From: Prevotellamassilia sp. | GTDB taxonomy: Bacteria > Bacteroidota > Bacteroidia > Bacteroidales > Bacteroidaceae | NCBI GenBank assembly: GCA_018383375.1 | Contig: JAHAWW010000264.1 | Coordinates: forward strand, 1 to 6,807 | DNA length: 6,807 nucleotides | Direction of reading: 5' to 3' | In this document: piece after piece, positions 1 to 6,138 of the stretch | Numbering within the stretch: position 1 is the stretch's first letter | How the letters are laid out: each line of letters begins with the position of its first letter | Position numbers and translations under genes: made by a program | The notes under the pieces: generated by a model | Databases searched by the model: none | What the model was told of the DNA's origin: nothing | Seen by the model: the letters and a program-made list of their open reading frames with translations, nothing else

Positions 1-395
1 AAAAATTATTCAGCACCCTCGCCGTGGCTCTCGTAGCCCTCATCGCTTTCACCGCTTGTGGCGGACACGAAAACTCACCCCAAGGCGTGGCAAAAGCCGC
101 GATGGAAGCCCTCCAGTCGGGCGATGCAGAAGCTTATTTCGACCTCATGTATGGGTCGGAAGAAAGCCAAAACCGCGAACAGACCGTGGCCCTCATCAAA
201 GAAAAGGCATTCAAGAGCATCGAAGCCAAAGACGGTATCAAGAGCTATGAAATCATCGAGCCCGAAGAACCCATTGCCGCTGATGCCGACAAAGCCACAA
301 TTAAAGTGAACGTATTCTATGGCAACGGACAAGAGGAGGGAAAGACTCTGCGCCTCAAAAAAGACGACAACGGCAACTGGAAACTCCGCAGCTAA
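1..395 (+). CDS. DUF4878-like small lipoprotein, 5' partial
   Basis: The open frame runs from base 3 (bases 1-2 belong to a preceding codon) to the TAA at 393-395. A GTG at 24 could serve as a start, but the frame stays open to the window edge and reads KLFSTLAVALVALIAFTAC, a typical lipoprotein signal peptide, so the true ATG is probably only a few codons upstream. The lipobox cysteine is encoded at 57-59 (FTAC). No acidic lipoprotein export signal follows it, so the protein may face the periplasm, though that is weak evidence. The mature part of about 110 residues has an early helix (SPQGVAKAAMEALQSGDAEAYFDLM), a charged middle and a C-terminal strand pair ending in GNWKLRS. This is the pattern of DUF4878 lipoproteins, which have an NTF2-like fold and no assigned activity. 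The family call is from recognition of the pattern only. The gene is closed off downstream by its own terminator. Confidence 0.85.
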   Translation, partial: KLFSTLAVALVALIAFTACGGHENSPQGVAKAAMEALQSGDAEAYFDLMYGSEESQNREQTVALIKEKAFKSIEAKDGIKSYEIIEPEEPIAADADKATIKVNVFYGNGQEEGKTLRLKKDDNGNWKLRS

Positions 396-428
396 GCCTT
401 TCCGCTCGCTTCGACAACCACACACAGA

Positions 429-468
429 CGCACATCGGCCCAACACATCGGCCGGTGTGCGTTTTTTT
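429..468 (+). terminator. Rho-independent terminator of the lipoprotein gene
   Basis: A 12-bp stem pairs 429-440 (cgcacatcggcc) with 450-461 (ggccggtgtgcg). It contains one G-U wobble and has a 9-base loop. Seven T residues follow at 462-468. It begins 33 bases after the stop codon, which fits termination of the lipoprotein transcript before the GH84 promoter. Confidence 0.92.
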
Positions 469-504
469 GCACCTCACGCCCCTGCCGATTAACCGAAAAA
501 AACG

Positions 505-512
505 TAAGTTTG
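505..512 (+). promoter_or_regulatory. Bacteroidetes-type -7 promoter element for the GH84 gene
   Basis: TAAGTTTG matches the TAnnTTTG consensus of the Bacteroidetes primary sigma factor. It lies between the preceding terminator and the ATG at 547. The start of transcription would fall near 518-520, leaving a leader of about 27 bases with no Shine-Dalgarno sequence, as is usual in this phylum. No convincing -33 TTTG is present at the expected distance; the nearest one (466-469) lies in the terminator T-tract and is too far away. Confidence 0.6.
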
Positions 513-546
513 CAAAATCAACGCTTCAACAACCTCATAACATACC

Positions 547-2754
547 ATGAAAAAACGCTTTCTCTCTGTGGGTCTGCTCCTGCTCGGCGCCATGACCGCC
601 GCGGCTCAAGTGAGCCTTGTCAATCCCATACCACAAAAAGTCACCACCACGGCCAAGGCCGGAGGCGAGACCCTCTTCGACGCTCCAACCGCCTGGCACA
701 TCGTCTGCGATAAAGCGCGGCAGGGCAGCATCGCCCCGAAAGCCCTCGACGAGGCCGCACCACGGCAAGACGCCAAAGCCCGCTTCACCCTGCGCCTCGG
801 ACTTGTGGGCGACAAAGCCGTGAGCAAAGTCAAAAAACAAGTGCCCACGGGCGAAGAAGCCTATTATCTCAACATAGACCGGGGCGGTGCCACCATTGCC
901 GCACACACCGACCGCGGACTCTACTATGGCGTGCAGACCCTGCTCGGCATCATGAGCCAAGGCAAACTCGAAGCCTGCACCATCACCGACTGGCCCGACG
1001 TGAAACACCGTGGCGTCGTCGAGGGCTTCTATGGCACACCATGGAGCCACGAACACCGCCTGCGTCAACTCGACTTCTACGGCCGACACAAAATGAATGT
1101 CTACATCTACGGACCAAAAGACGACCCCTATCACCGCGACCATTGGCGCGAACCCTATCCCGACACCGAAGCAGCCCGCATACGCGAACTCGTCGACAGA
1201 GCCAAAGCGCGCGGCGTACACTTCTATTGGGCCATTCACCCGGGCATTGACATCAAATGGACCGACGCCGACCGCGACGCCCTCGTGGCAAAACTCGAGA
1301 AAATGTACGACCTCGGCGTGAGAGCATTTGCCGTCTTCTTCGACGACATTTGGGGAGAAGGCACCAAAGCCGACAAACAGGCCGCCCTGCTCAACTACGT
1401 CGACGACAACTTCATCGCTAAAAAACACGACGTCGCACCCCTCATCATGTGCCCCACCGAATACAACCGCTCATGGGCCAGCGACAAAGGCGGCTACCTT
1501 CGCACACTCGGCACTGAGATGAACAAAGACGTGGAAATCATGTGGACCGGCAACACCGTCGTTCACTGCATCGATAAAGAGTCAATGCAGTGGATAAACC
1601 AACGCATCGACCGCAAAGGCTACATCTGGTGGAATTTCCCCGTGTCCGACTATGTGCGCGACCACATCTTGCTCGGACCAACCTATGGCAACGGGCTCGA
1701 CATCGCCTCCGACATCTCCGGCTTCGTGTCCAACCCCATGCAGCATGCCGAAGCCTCGAAAATTGCCCTATACGGCGTGGCCGACTACACCTGGAACATG
1801 CGCGCCTATGACTATCAGAAAGACTGGGAGGCCGCATTGGCCGAGATTTTGCCAAACGAAAAAGAGGCTTTGCGCACATTCGCACTCTACAACAAGGCAC
1901 TCGGACCCAACGGACACGGCTTTGCACGCGAAGAAGGCGACGAACTGAAAGACTTGGCCGCAAAGGCCCTGACGCTCGATGACAATGCGCTGAAAGAGAT
2001 TGGCACCAAATGCCAACAACTGGCCATAGCCTCCGACATCCTCTTGGCCGACAAAACCAATCCCTGGCTCATCAAAGAACTCAAACCCTGGTTGCTCCAA
2101 GGCAAAAACGTGGCAGCCTATGGCGAAGCCGTCGTAGCGATGGCCACGCAGGGCGTGGGCGAATTTACCACCTACTACAAACAAGCCCGCTCACTTCGGC
2201 AGCAGATGTTTGAACTTGAAAACGCCGACGTGCGCCACCCCTTCCAGCCCGGCATCAAAGTGGCCACCGGTGTGCTCCTGCCCACACTCGACAAAATCTT
2301 TGCCCAAAGCGTCGACCGCTATAACAAGGCCCATCAGACCGCTCTTGAGCGTGTGGCCGAATACAACCCCTTCACCCTCACAGCCACCGTCGGCCAACTG
2401 GCTCACCAGCCCGTCAGCCTCAATGGCCAAGAGGTGAGCATACGCCCGCTGCTTGAAGTGGTGGGTTGGCCTGCCGACGCCTCCATCACGCTCGAAGCCG
2501 ACCGCGAGTTTACACTCCAAGGCATGGACTTCAATCTCGGAGTCAAAGACGTGGCGCGACACTTCACACTTGAAGTGCGCCGTCCCAGCGGCGAGTGGCA
2601 GCGTGTGTCGTTGCTCCACTACAGTGCCGACGACCCCGTCATCCACACAGGCAACGAACTGGGCGGCATGACCGGCACCGCCATCCGACTGACCAACACT
2701 TCGGGCGCCGAGCAGCAAGTCTATTTCAAAAGCTTCAAGTTTGTGAAGCAATAA
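547..2754 (+). CDS. GH84 beta-N-acetylglucosaminidase / O-GlcNAcase, exported
   Basis: This 735-aa protein should hydrolyse terminal beta-linked GlcNAc by substrate-assisted catalysis through an oxazoline intermediate, the GH84 mechanism. Residues 1-20 form a Sec signal peptide (MKKRFL, a hydrophobic core, then TAAA before Q21). There is no lipobox and no T9SS tail, so a soluble periplasmic location is likely. Residues about 22-148 match the GH20b-type N-terminal domain and 152-440 the catalytic barrel. A helical region covers 440-610 and a beta-rich C-terminal region 611-735. The catalytic pair is D266-D267 in FFDDIWGEG. Other active-site motifs are EGFYGTPW (159-166, Y162), YGPKDD (K191), CPTEYN (C302, Y306), WWNFPVSDY (N363, D368) and SNP (N396). 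From memory of the B. thetaiotaomicron enzyme (737 aa), these align with D242/D243, Y137, K166, C278, Y282, N339, D344 and N372 at an offset of 24-25, so the enzyme should be active. The ATG at 547 is fixed by the signal peptide. Natural substrates could be mucin, other host glycans or O-GlcNAc proteins. Confidence 0.96.
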   Translation: MKKRFLSVGLLLLGAMTAAAQVSLVNPIPQKVTTTAKAGGETLFDAPTAWHIVCDKARQGSIAPKALDEAAPRQDAKARFTLRLGLVGDKAVSKVKKQVPTGEEAYYLNIDRGGATIAAHTDRGLYYGVQTLLGIMSQGKLEACTITDWPDVKHRGVVEGFYGTPWSHEHRLRQLDFYGRHKMNVYIYGPKDDPYHRDHWREPYPDTEAARIRELVDRAKARGVHFYWAIHPGIDIKWTDADRDALVAKLEKMYDLGVRAFAVFFDDIWGEGTKADKQAALLNYVDDNFIAKKHDVAPLIMCPTEYNRSWASDKGGYLRTLGTEMNKDVEIMWTGNTVVHCIDKESMQWINQRIDRKGYIWWNFPVSDYVRDHILLGPTYGNGLDIASDISGFVSNPMQHAEASKIALYGVADYTWNMRAYDYQKDWEAALAEILPNEKEALRTFALYNKALGPNGHGFAREEGDELKDLAAKALTLDDNALKEIGTKCQQLAIASDILLADKTNPWLIKELKPWLLQGKNVAAYGEAVVAMATQGVGEFTTYYKQARSLRQQMFELENADVRHPFQPGIKVATGVLLPTLDKIFAQSVDRYNKAHQTALERVAEYNPFTLTATVGQLAHQPVSLNGQEVSIRPLLEVVGWPADASITLEADREFTLQGMDFNLGVKDVARHFTLEVRRPSGEWQRVSLLHYSADDPVIHTGNELGGMTGTAIRLTNTSGAEQQVYFKSFKFVKQ

Positions 2755-2756
2755 CC

Positions 2757-2827
2757 CCGCCCTACACTCCTATATATATTATAGGTGTGTCGGCAGTGTC
2801 ATCATAAGCCGCCCGAGAGTAGGGCGG
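2757..2827 (+). repeat. Nested and competing inverted repeats after the GH84 gene
   Basis: A perfect 9-bp inverted repeat pairs 2757-2765 (ccgccctac) with 2819-2827 (gtagggcgg) and starts 3 bases after the GH84 stop codon. Inside it, 2765-2774 pairs with 2780-2789 as a 10-bp stem with one mismatch around a TATAT loop. The right arm can instead form a short local hairpin, 2809-2814 (ccgccc) with 2822-2827 (gggcgg), so the two folds exclude each other. No T-tract follows, so this is not a standard terminator. It may stabilise the 3' end of the GH84 mRNA or assist termination at the next hairpin. Confidence 0.55.
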
Positions 2828-2837
2828 TGTCAAGCAA

Positions 2838-2875
2838 GCCTCCGGTCGCTCATCGTAGCGTGCCGGAGGCGTTTG
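2838..2875 (+). terminator. Probable terminator of the GH84 gene
   Basis: An outer 8-bp stem pairs 2838-2845 (gcctccgg) with 2863-2870 (ccggaggc). An inner 4-bp stem pairs 2847-2850 (cgct) with 2857-2860 (agcg). The loop is catcgt. The hairpin is strong but the following tract, gtttgt, is poor in T, so termination may be partial. It sits between the GH84 stop codon and the next promoter. Confidence 0.6.
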
Positions 2876-2931
2876 TAGTAAAAAATATCGCGTTTGTGTT
2901 GTCGTGATAGATTTTTTGGCAGGCAGAGCAC

Positions 2932-2959
2932 TTGTTTCGCCGTTTTTTACGTAATTTTG
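2932..2959 (+). promoter_or_regulatory. Bacteroidetes-type promoter for the CotH-family gene
   Basis: TAATTTTG at 2952-2959 matches the -7 consensus TAnnTTTG, and a TTG at 2932-2934 lies 17 bases upstream in the -33 position. Transcription would start near 2966, giving a short leader of about 18 bases before the ATG at 2984. No Shine-Dalgarno sequence is visible. The element excludes the longer reading of the gene from TTG at 2894, because that start would lie upstream of the promoter. Confidence 0.65.
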
Positions 2960-2983
2960 GCGCAACTTTTTGACAGTCAAACC

Positions 2984-5938
2984 ATGAAAAAGACTTTACT
3001 CCTTTTCCTTTGCGTCGCGCTTACGACGCTCACGGCCTTTGCTGCGGTCAACATCAAAGACGGCGGCAAATACCGCTTTGTGTGTGGCCAATACCAAGGA
3101 CAGACGGGCTATCTCGTGCTCGGTTCATACCACGAAGCCGTCCCCTATGTCTATTATCTCACCTCGGCCACTGAAGTGCCGGCCGACGCTTGGTGGACCG
3201 TCAAAGCAGACGGCGCCGGCTATACCATACAAAACGCCGCATCGGGTGACTATCTCGTCTATGCAGAAGGTCGACCCACCAACGCCACCGGCGAATATTT
3301 GGCCAAAGGCTTACAGTTGGCCTCGTCGGTGACCGACGACAACGCCCGCTGGACCTTCACCGAAAATACTTCGGGCTGGCTCGTCATTGAGAATGTCGGT
3401 GTGCCGGGACAGTATTTTAATCTGCGCAAAGACGGCACCTATCTGGTCGGCACCTATGAAGACGCCACGACATCCAACAGCTGGTTCCAACTCTACGACG
3501 AAAGCGGAGAGTCTGTCGTTGGTTCTGGCGAAAGCGGTGGTGGCACGGCCGGAGAGGAAACAGGGGCCATCGAAGGCGATGCCGGCGTCACCGCCGACGG
3601 TTTCTATTGGGAGCGCACAGGACTGGACCAGCCTGTGGTCTACACCACAGATACTTCCAACCCCGTGCTCTACCGTATCGTTAACGTGCGCTCGGGTCTC
3701 TTTGTCGACGCCACGAACAGCGACCTTCAACAAGTCACCTCAGACCCCACGCTCTTCTATTTCGTGCCGTCGTCGTCGGGCTTGAACATCTATTCTGATA
3801 ATGGCAAATACGTTTCAACCTATTTCTATAAATATTATGAAGGCCAGCTGTTCTTGGCGGTCTATGACGGCAACACTTCGGGGAGCAACCTGTGGAAACT
3901 GGGCTACTCTGACTACACCGGCTATACCGGCTACACCGTCGAGAAACTGGACAACCTGAGCTCTACAAACTGGAACCAAAGTAATTATCTCTATTGGAAC
4001 GACTATGACCTTGACACCTCCAGGGGCGTAGGCCTTTATGACGTTGACGAAGGCTCTTCGTTCGTCTTCCAATCTACAGACCAGCGCCACATCGACCATT
4101 TGCTCGCCAACGGCGTCACCCTTCCTGGTCTGCAACCTACGGGCTTCCGCGCCTATGCCGACTCCGTGCGCCTCGGCGGTAAAGACTTGGTCTACGACAC
4201 CAAAGACAAGGTCTATTATGCCACCCTGCCCACGACCGTCAGAGGCGGCCAAGACTACACGGCTACCCTCGAAGCGCATTTCACTCAGACCGACGACACC
4301 TATTCATTAAAGATAAACGGTATCAGTCCTATAGACGGGCAAATCACGCTGCCGGCCGTGTCGTGTGAGGAACCTTACACGATGACCGTGCATAACAGCA
4401 CCGGCGACGAGGTGGCTTCTGCCTCAGTGAATTTCACTTTCTTGCCCTTGGTCGAGGTGAACGTGCCGAGCTGCAACGGAACCACCTACACCACCGGTAC
4501 TTTGCGCGTCACCTATGCCAATTTGGCCGGTTACGACTCCACTGTCGTGGCTGCCTTCCGCTATCGTGGCGCCACGGCAATGAGTTACAGTAAGAAAAGC
4601 TATGCCATCAAACTTCGCGATACCAACGGCAACTCCGTAGACCGTGAGTTCTTCGGCTTGCGCAACGACAACAACTGGATTCTCGACGCCATGGCCGTAG
4701 ACAAGGCTTGTATGCGCAATCGCGTATCGACCGACTTGTGGAACGATTTTGCCGCAAAACCCTATCAGCGTCGCTTGGGCTGGGAACCCAAAGCCAAGGG
4801 AGGCACGCGTGGTCGCTTTGTCGAGGTGTTCCTCAACGGGCAGTATCACGGCATCTACTGTATGACCGAAAAGATGGACCGCAAGCAACTCCGCCTCAAG
4901 AAATTCGTACCCGCCACCGAAACCACAACCGATACCATACACGGCACGCTCTTCAAATCCTCACAGTGGAGCTATGAAGTCTTTATGGGACACCAGATGG
5001 ACACGAAGTTCTTCCCCAAGACCACACCGAGGAGCTACGACAACGACGCACGCTCAGAAACTTGGGCCTCTTATGAGGTGAAATATCCCGATTGGGAAGA
5101 TGAGAAAATCGATTGGGGACCGCTCTGGAATGCCGTCAACTTTGTCGCAACCAGTGAGGATGCAGTTTTTGAGAGTGGTGTGCAAAGCTATTTCGATTTC
5201 CCGGTGCTCAAAGACTATTACCTTTTCATCGAACTGATGCTTGCCACCGACAACCACGGCAAGAATATGTTCTTCTATAACTATGACAAAGAGGGCAAAA
5301 GCTATAAAACGGTATTGGGCGTTGCGCCGTGGGACCTCGACGGCACATGGGGTCGCCGCTGGGACGGTAGTAGTAGCCTGACCTATGCAGAGCAGAACTT
5401 TGACGACTTCCTCTGGGCTGAGGAACACGGCAACCACACCATCTTCAACCGACTGCAAAACAGCACCTACTGGAACTGGGAACAACTCCTTGCCGAGCGC
5501 TACGCCCAACTGAGAACGGGCGAATTCCAAGCCGACAAACTCATCAAACGCTTTACCGACTACGCTGAACTCTTTAGCGAAAGTGGTGCTGACACGCGCG
5601 AAACAGCCCGCTGGAGAGCTTACCACGGCAACATTCATGGCGATGTGGAGTATATCAGTACGTGGATTAACGACCGTCTGAATTATCTCGACACGCAATA
5701 TAATTATACGCCGGTGGTCGATGGTGTGCAGACCGCTCCTGCCGATGTGCCCTTCGTGGCAGCTAAGGGCGGCGACGGCTGCATCTGGCTCCACGCCAAC
5801 CGTGCGGCGACGGTGAACATCTACACCGCCGACGGCCGTCTTGTCGCCACTCACACGCTCTCGCAGCCCACAGAGCGCATCAATGTGGGCCAGCCCGGCG
5901 TTTACATCGTGGCCGGACAGAAAGTCATCGTGAAGTAA
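2984..5938 (+). CDS. Secreted CotH-family kinase-fold protein with trefoil-like domains and T9SS tail
   Basis: The 984-aa product starts at the ATG at 2984. The frame is open back to a TTG at 2894, but the 30 extra residues would precede a normal signal peptide (MKKTLLLFLC, ending TAFA near residue 20) and the promoter. Residues about 22-172 and 205-365 look like two beta-trefoil (ricin-like) or related beta domains, with GDYL, YFNL and GKYV repeat signatures. A Gly/Ser/Glu-rich linker at 173-203 joins them. An Ig-like region spans about 374-490. The CotH domain spans about 505-905: RYRGATAMSYSKKSYAIKL (526-544), EVFLNGQYHGIYCMTEKMD (614-632), a catalytic-loop-like TDNHGKN (755-761; D756, N761) and a metal-binding-like PWDLDGTWG (782-790; D784, D786). 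CotH proteins are atypical protein kinases; B. subtilis CotH phosphorylates spore coat proteins. The end (about 918-984: VNIYTADGRLV, then PGVYIVAGQKVIVK) fits a T9SS sorting tail, so it should reach the cell surface or medium. The substrate is unknown and kinase activity is inferred. Confidence 0.92.
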   Translation: MKKTLLLFLCVALTTLTAFAAVNIKDGGKYRFVCGQYQGQTGYLVLGSYHEAVPYVYYLTSATEVPADAWWTVKADGAGYTIQNAASGDYLVYAEGRPTNATGEYLAKGLQLASSVTDDNARWTFTENTSGWLVIENVGVPGQYFNLRKDGTYLVGTYEDATTSNSWFQLYDESGESVVGSGESGGGTAGEETGAIEGDAGVTADGFYWERTGLDQPVVYTTDTSNPVLYRIVNVRSGLFVDATNSDLQQVTSDPTLFYFVPSSSGLNIYSDNGKYVSTYFYKYYEGQLFLAVYDGNTSGSNLWKLGYSDYTGYTGYTVEKLDNLSSTNWNQSNYLYWNDYDLDTSRGVGLYDVDEGSSFVFQSTDQRHIDHLLANGVTLPGLQPTGFRAYADSVRLGGKDLVYDTKDKVYYATLPTTVRGGQDYTATLEAHFTQTDDTYSLKINGISPIDGQITLPAVSCEEPYTMTVHNSTGDEVASASVNFTFLPLVEVNVPSCNGTTYTTGTLRVTYANLAGYDSTVVAAFRYRGATAMSYSKKSYAIKLRDTNGNSVDREFFGLRNDNNWILDAMAVDKACMRNRVSTDLWNDFAAKPYQRRLGWEPKAKGGTRGRFVEVFLNGQYHGIYCMTEKMDRKQLRLKKFVPATETTTDTIHGTLFKSSQWSYEVFMGHQMDTKFFPKTTPRSYDNDARSETWASYEVKYPDWEDEKIDWGPLWNAVNFVATSEDAVFESGVQSYFDFPVLKDYYLFIELMLATDNHGKNMFFYNYDKEGKSYKTVLGVAPWDLDGTWGRRWDGSSSLTYAEQNFDDFLWAEEHGNHTIFNRLQNSTYWNWEQLLAERYAQLRTGEFQADKLIKRFTDYAELFSESGADTRETARWRAYHGNIHGDVEYISTWINDRLNYLDTQYNYTPVVDGVQTAPADVPFVAAKGGDGCIWLHANRAATVNIYTADGRLVATHTLSQPTERINVGQPGVYIVAGQKVIVK

Positions 5939-5957
5939 ACACCTCGTTACATCCCAT

Positions 5958-6004
5958 CCTCTCCCCTCTGCCCGTAATGAAGCAGAGTGGGAGGGGCTTT
6001 TTTT
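5958..6004 (+). terminator. Rho-independent terminator of the CotH-family gene
   Basis: A stem of 14 pairs joins 5958-5971 (cctctcccctctgc) with 5982-5996 (gcagagtgggagggg). It has one bulged T at 5988, one U-G wobble and a 10-base loop. Seven T residues follow at 5998-6004. It begins 20 bases after the stop codon. Confidence 0.9.
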
Positions 6005-6010
6005 AGCTTT

Positions 6011-6055
6011 GAGTCTGAAGCAGACAAAGAGACAAAGAGTCAAAAAGGACAAAGC
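6011..6055 (+). repeat. Purine-rich short-repeat tract
   Basis: The octamer gacaaaga occurs twice in tandem at 6023-6030 and 6031-6038. Degenerate units follow: gtcaaaaa at 6039-6046 and gacaaagc at 6048-6055. Just before them, gtctg-aag-cagac at 6013-6025 is a small hairpin. The tract resembles an imperfect reverse complement of the 19-base repeats at 6075-6116, so the two halves could pair in part. Function unknown. Confidence 0.5.
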
Positions 6056-6074
6056 GTAAGCAAGGGCGCTCTAT

Positions 6075-6116
6075 TCTTTCAGTCTCTTAGACTATCGTCT
6101 TTCAGTCTCTTAGACT
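6075..6116 (+). repeat. Two tandem copies of a 19-base repeat, period 23
   Basis: The sequence tctttcagtctcttagact occurs identically at 6075-6093 and 6098-6116, separated by four bases. Each copy contains a small inverted repeat, agtct-ctt-agact. The second copy ends 22 bases before the ATG of the membrane protein gene, so the pair lies where promoter or operator sites would be. TAGACTTT at 6111-6118 only partly resembles the -7 consensus. The copies could be operator half-sites, leader hairpins or a genome-wide intergenic repeat. Confidence 0.75.
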
Positions 6117-6138
6117 TTACACTTTTATCATTCATATT

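Noticed and set aside
535..1428. Antisense open frame of 297 codons opposite the GH84 gene
   Set aside because: The + strand frame is a certain GH84 enzyme here. The antisense product is a low-complexity Val/Gly/Phe-rich shadow and spans the sense gene's start.
2762..2980. Minus-strand open frame of 72 codons filling the gap between GH84 and CotH genes
   Set aside because: It coincides exactly with the hairpins and the + strand promoter, has no promoter or recognisable domain of its own, and is best explained by chance in an intergenic region.
2894..2983. Upstream TTG start adding 30 residues to the CotH-family protein
   Set aside because: The extension lies upstream of the -7 element at 2952-2959 and would bury the clear signal peptide that begins at the ATG at 2984.
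5054..6052. Antisense open frame of 332 codons opposite the CotH domain
   Set aside because: It mirrors the codon pattern of the real gene, runs through the terminator at 5958-6004, and its product shows no domain or signal peptide logic. It is a shadow frame produced by GC-rich codon use.
6111..6118. TAGACTTT as a -7 promoter element for the membrane protein gene
   Set aside because: It lacks the final G and has the T-run shifted by one base relative to TAnnTTTG. It overlaps the 19-base repeat and would leave only a very short leader, so it is not supported as a promoter.
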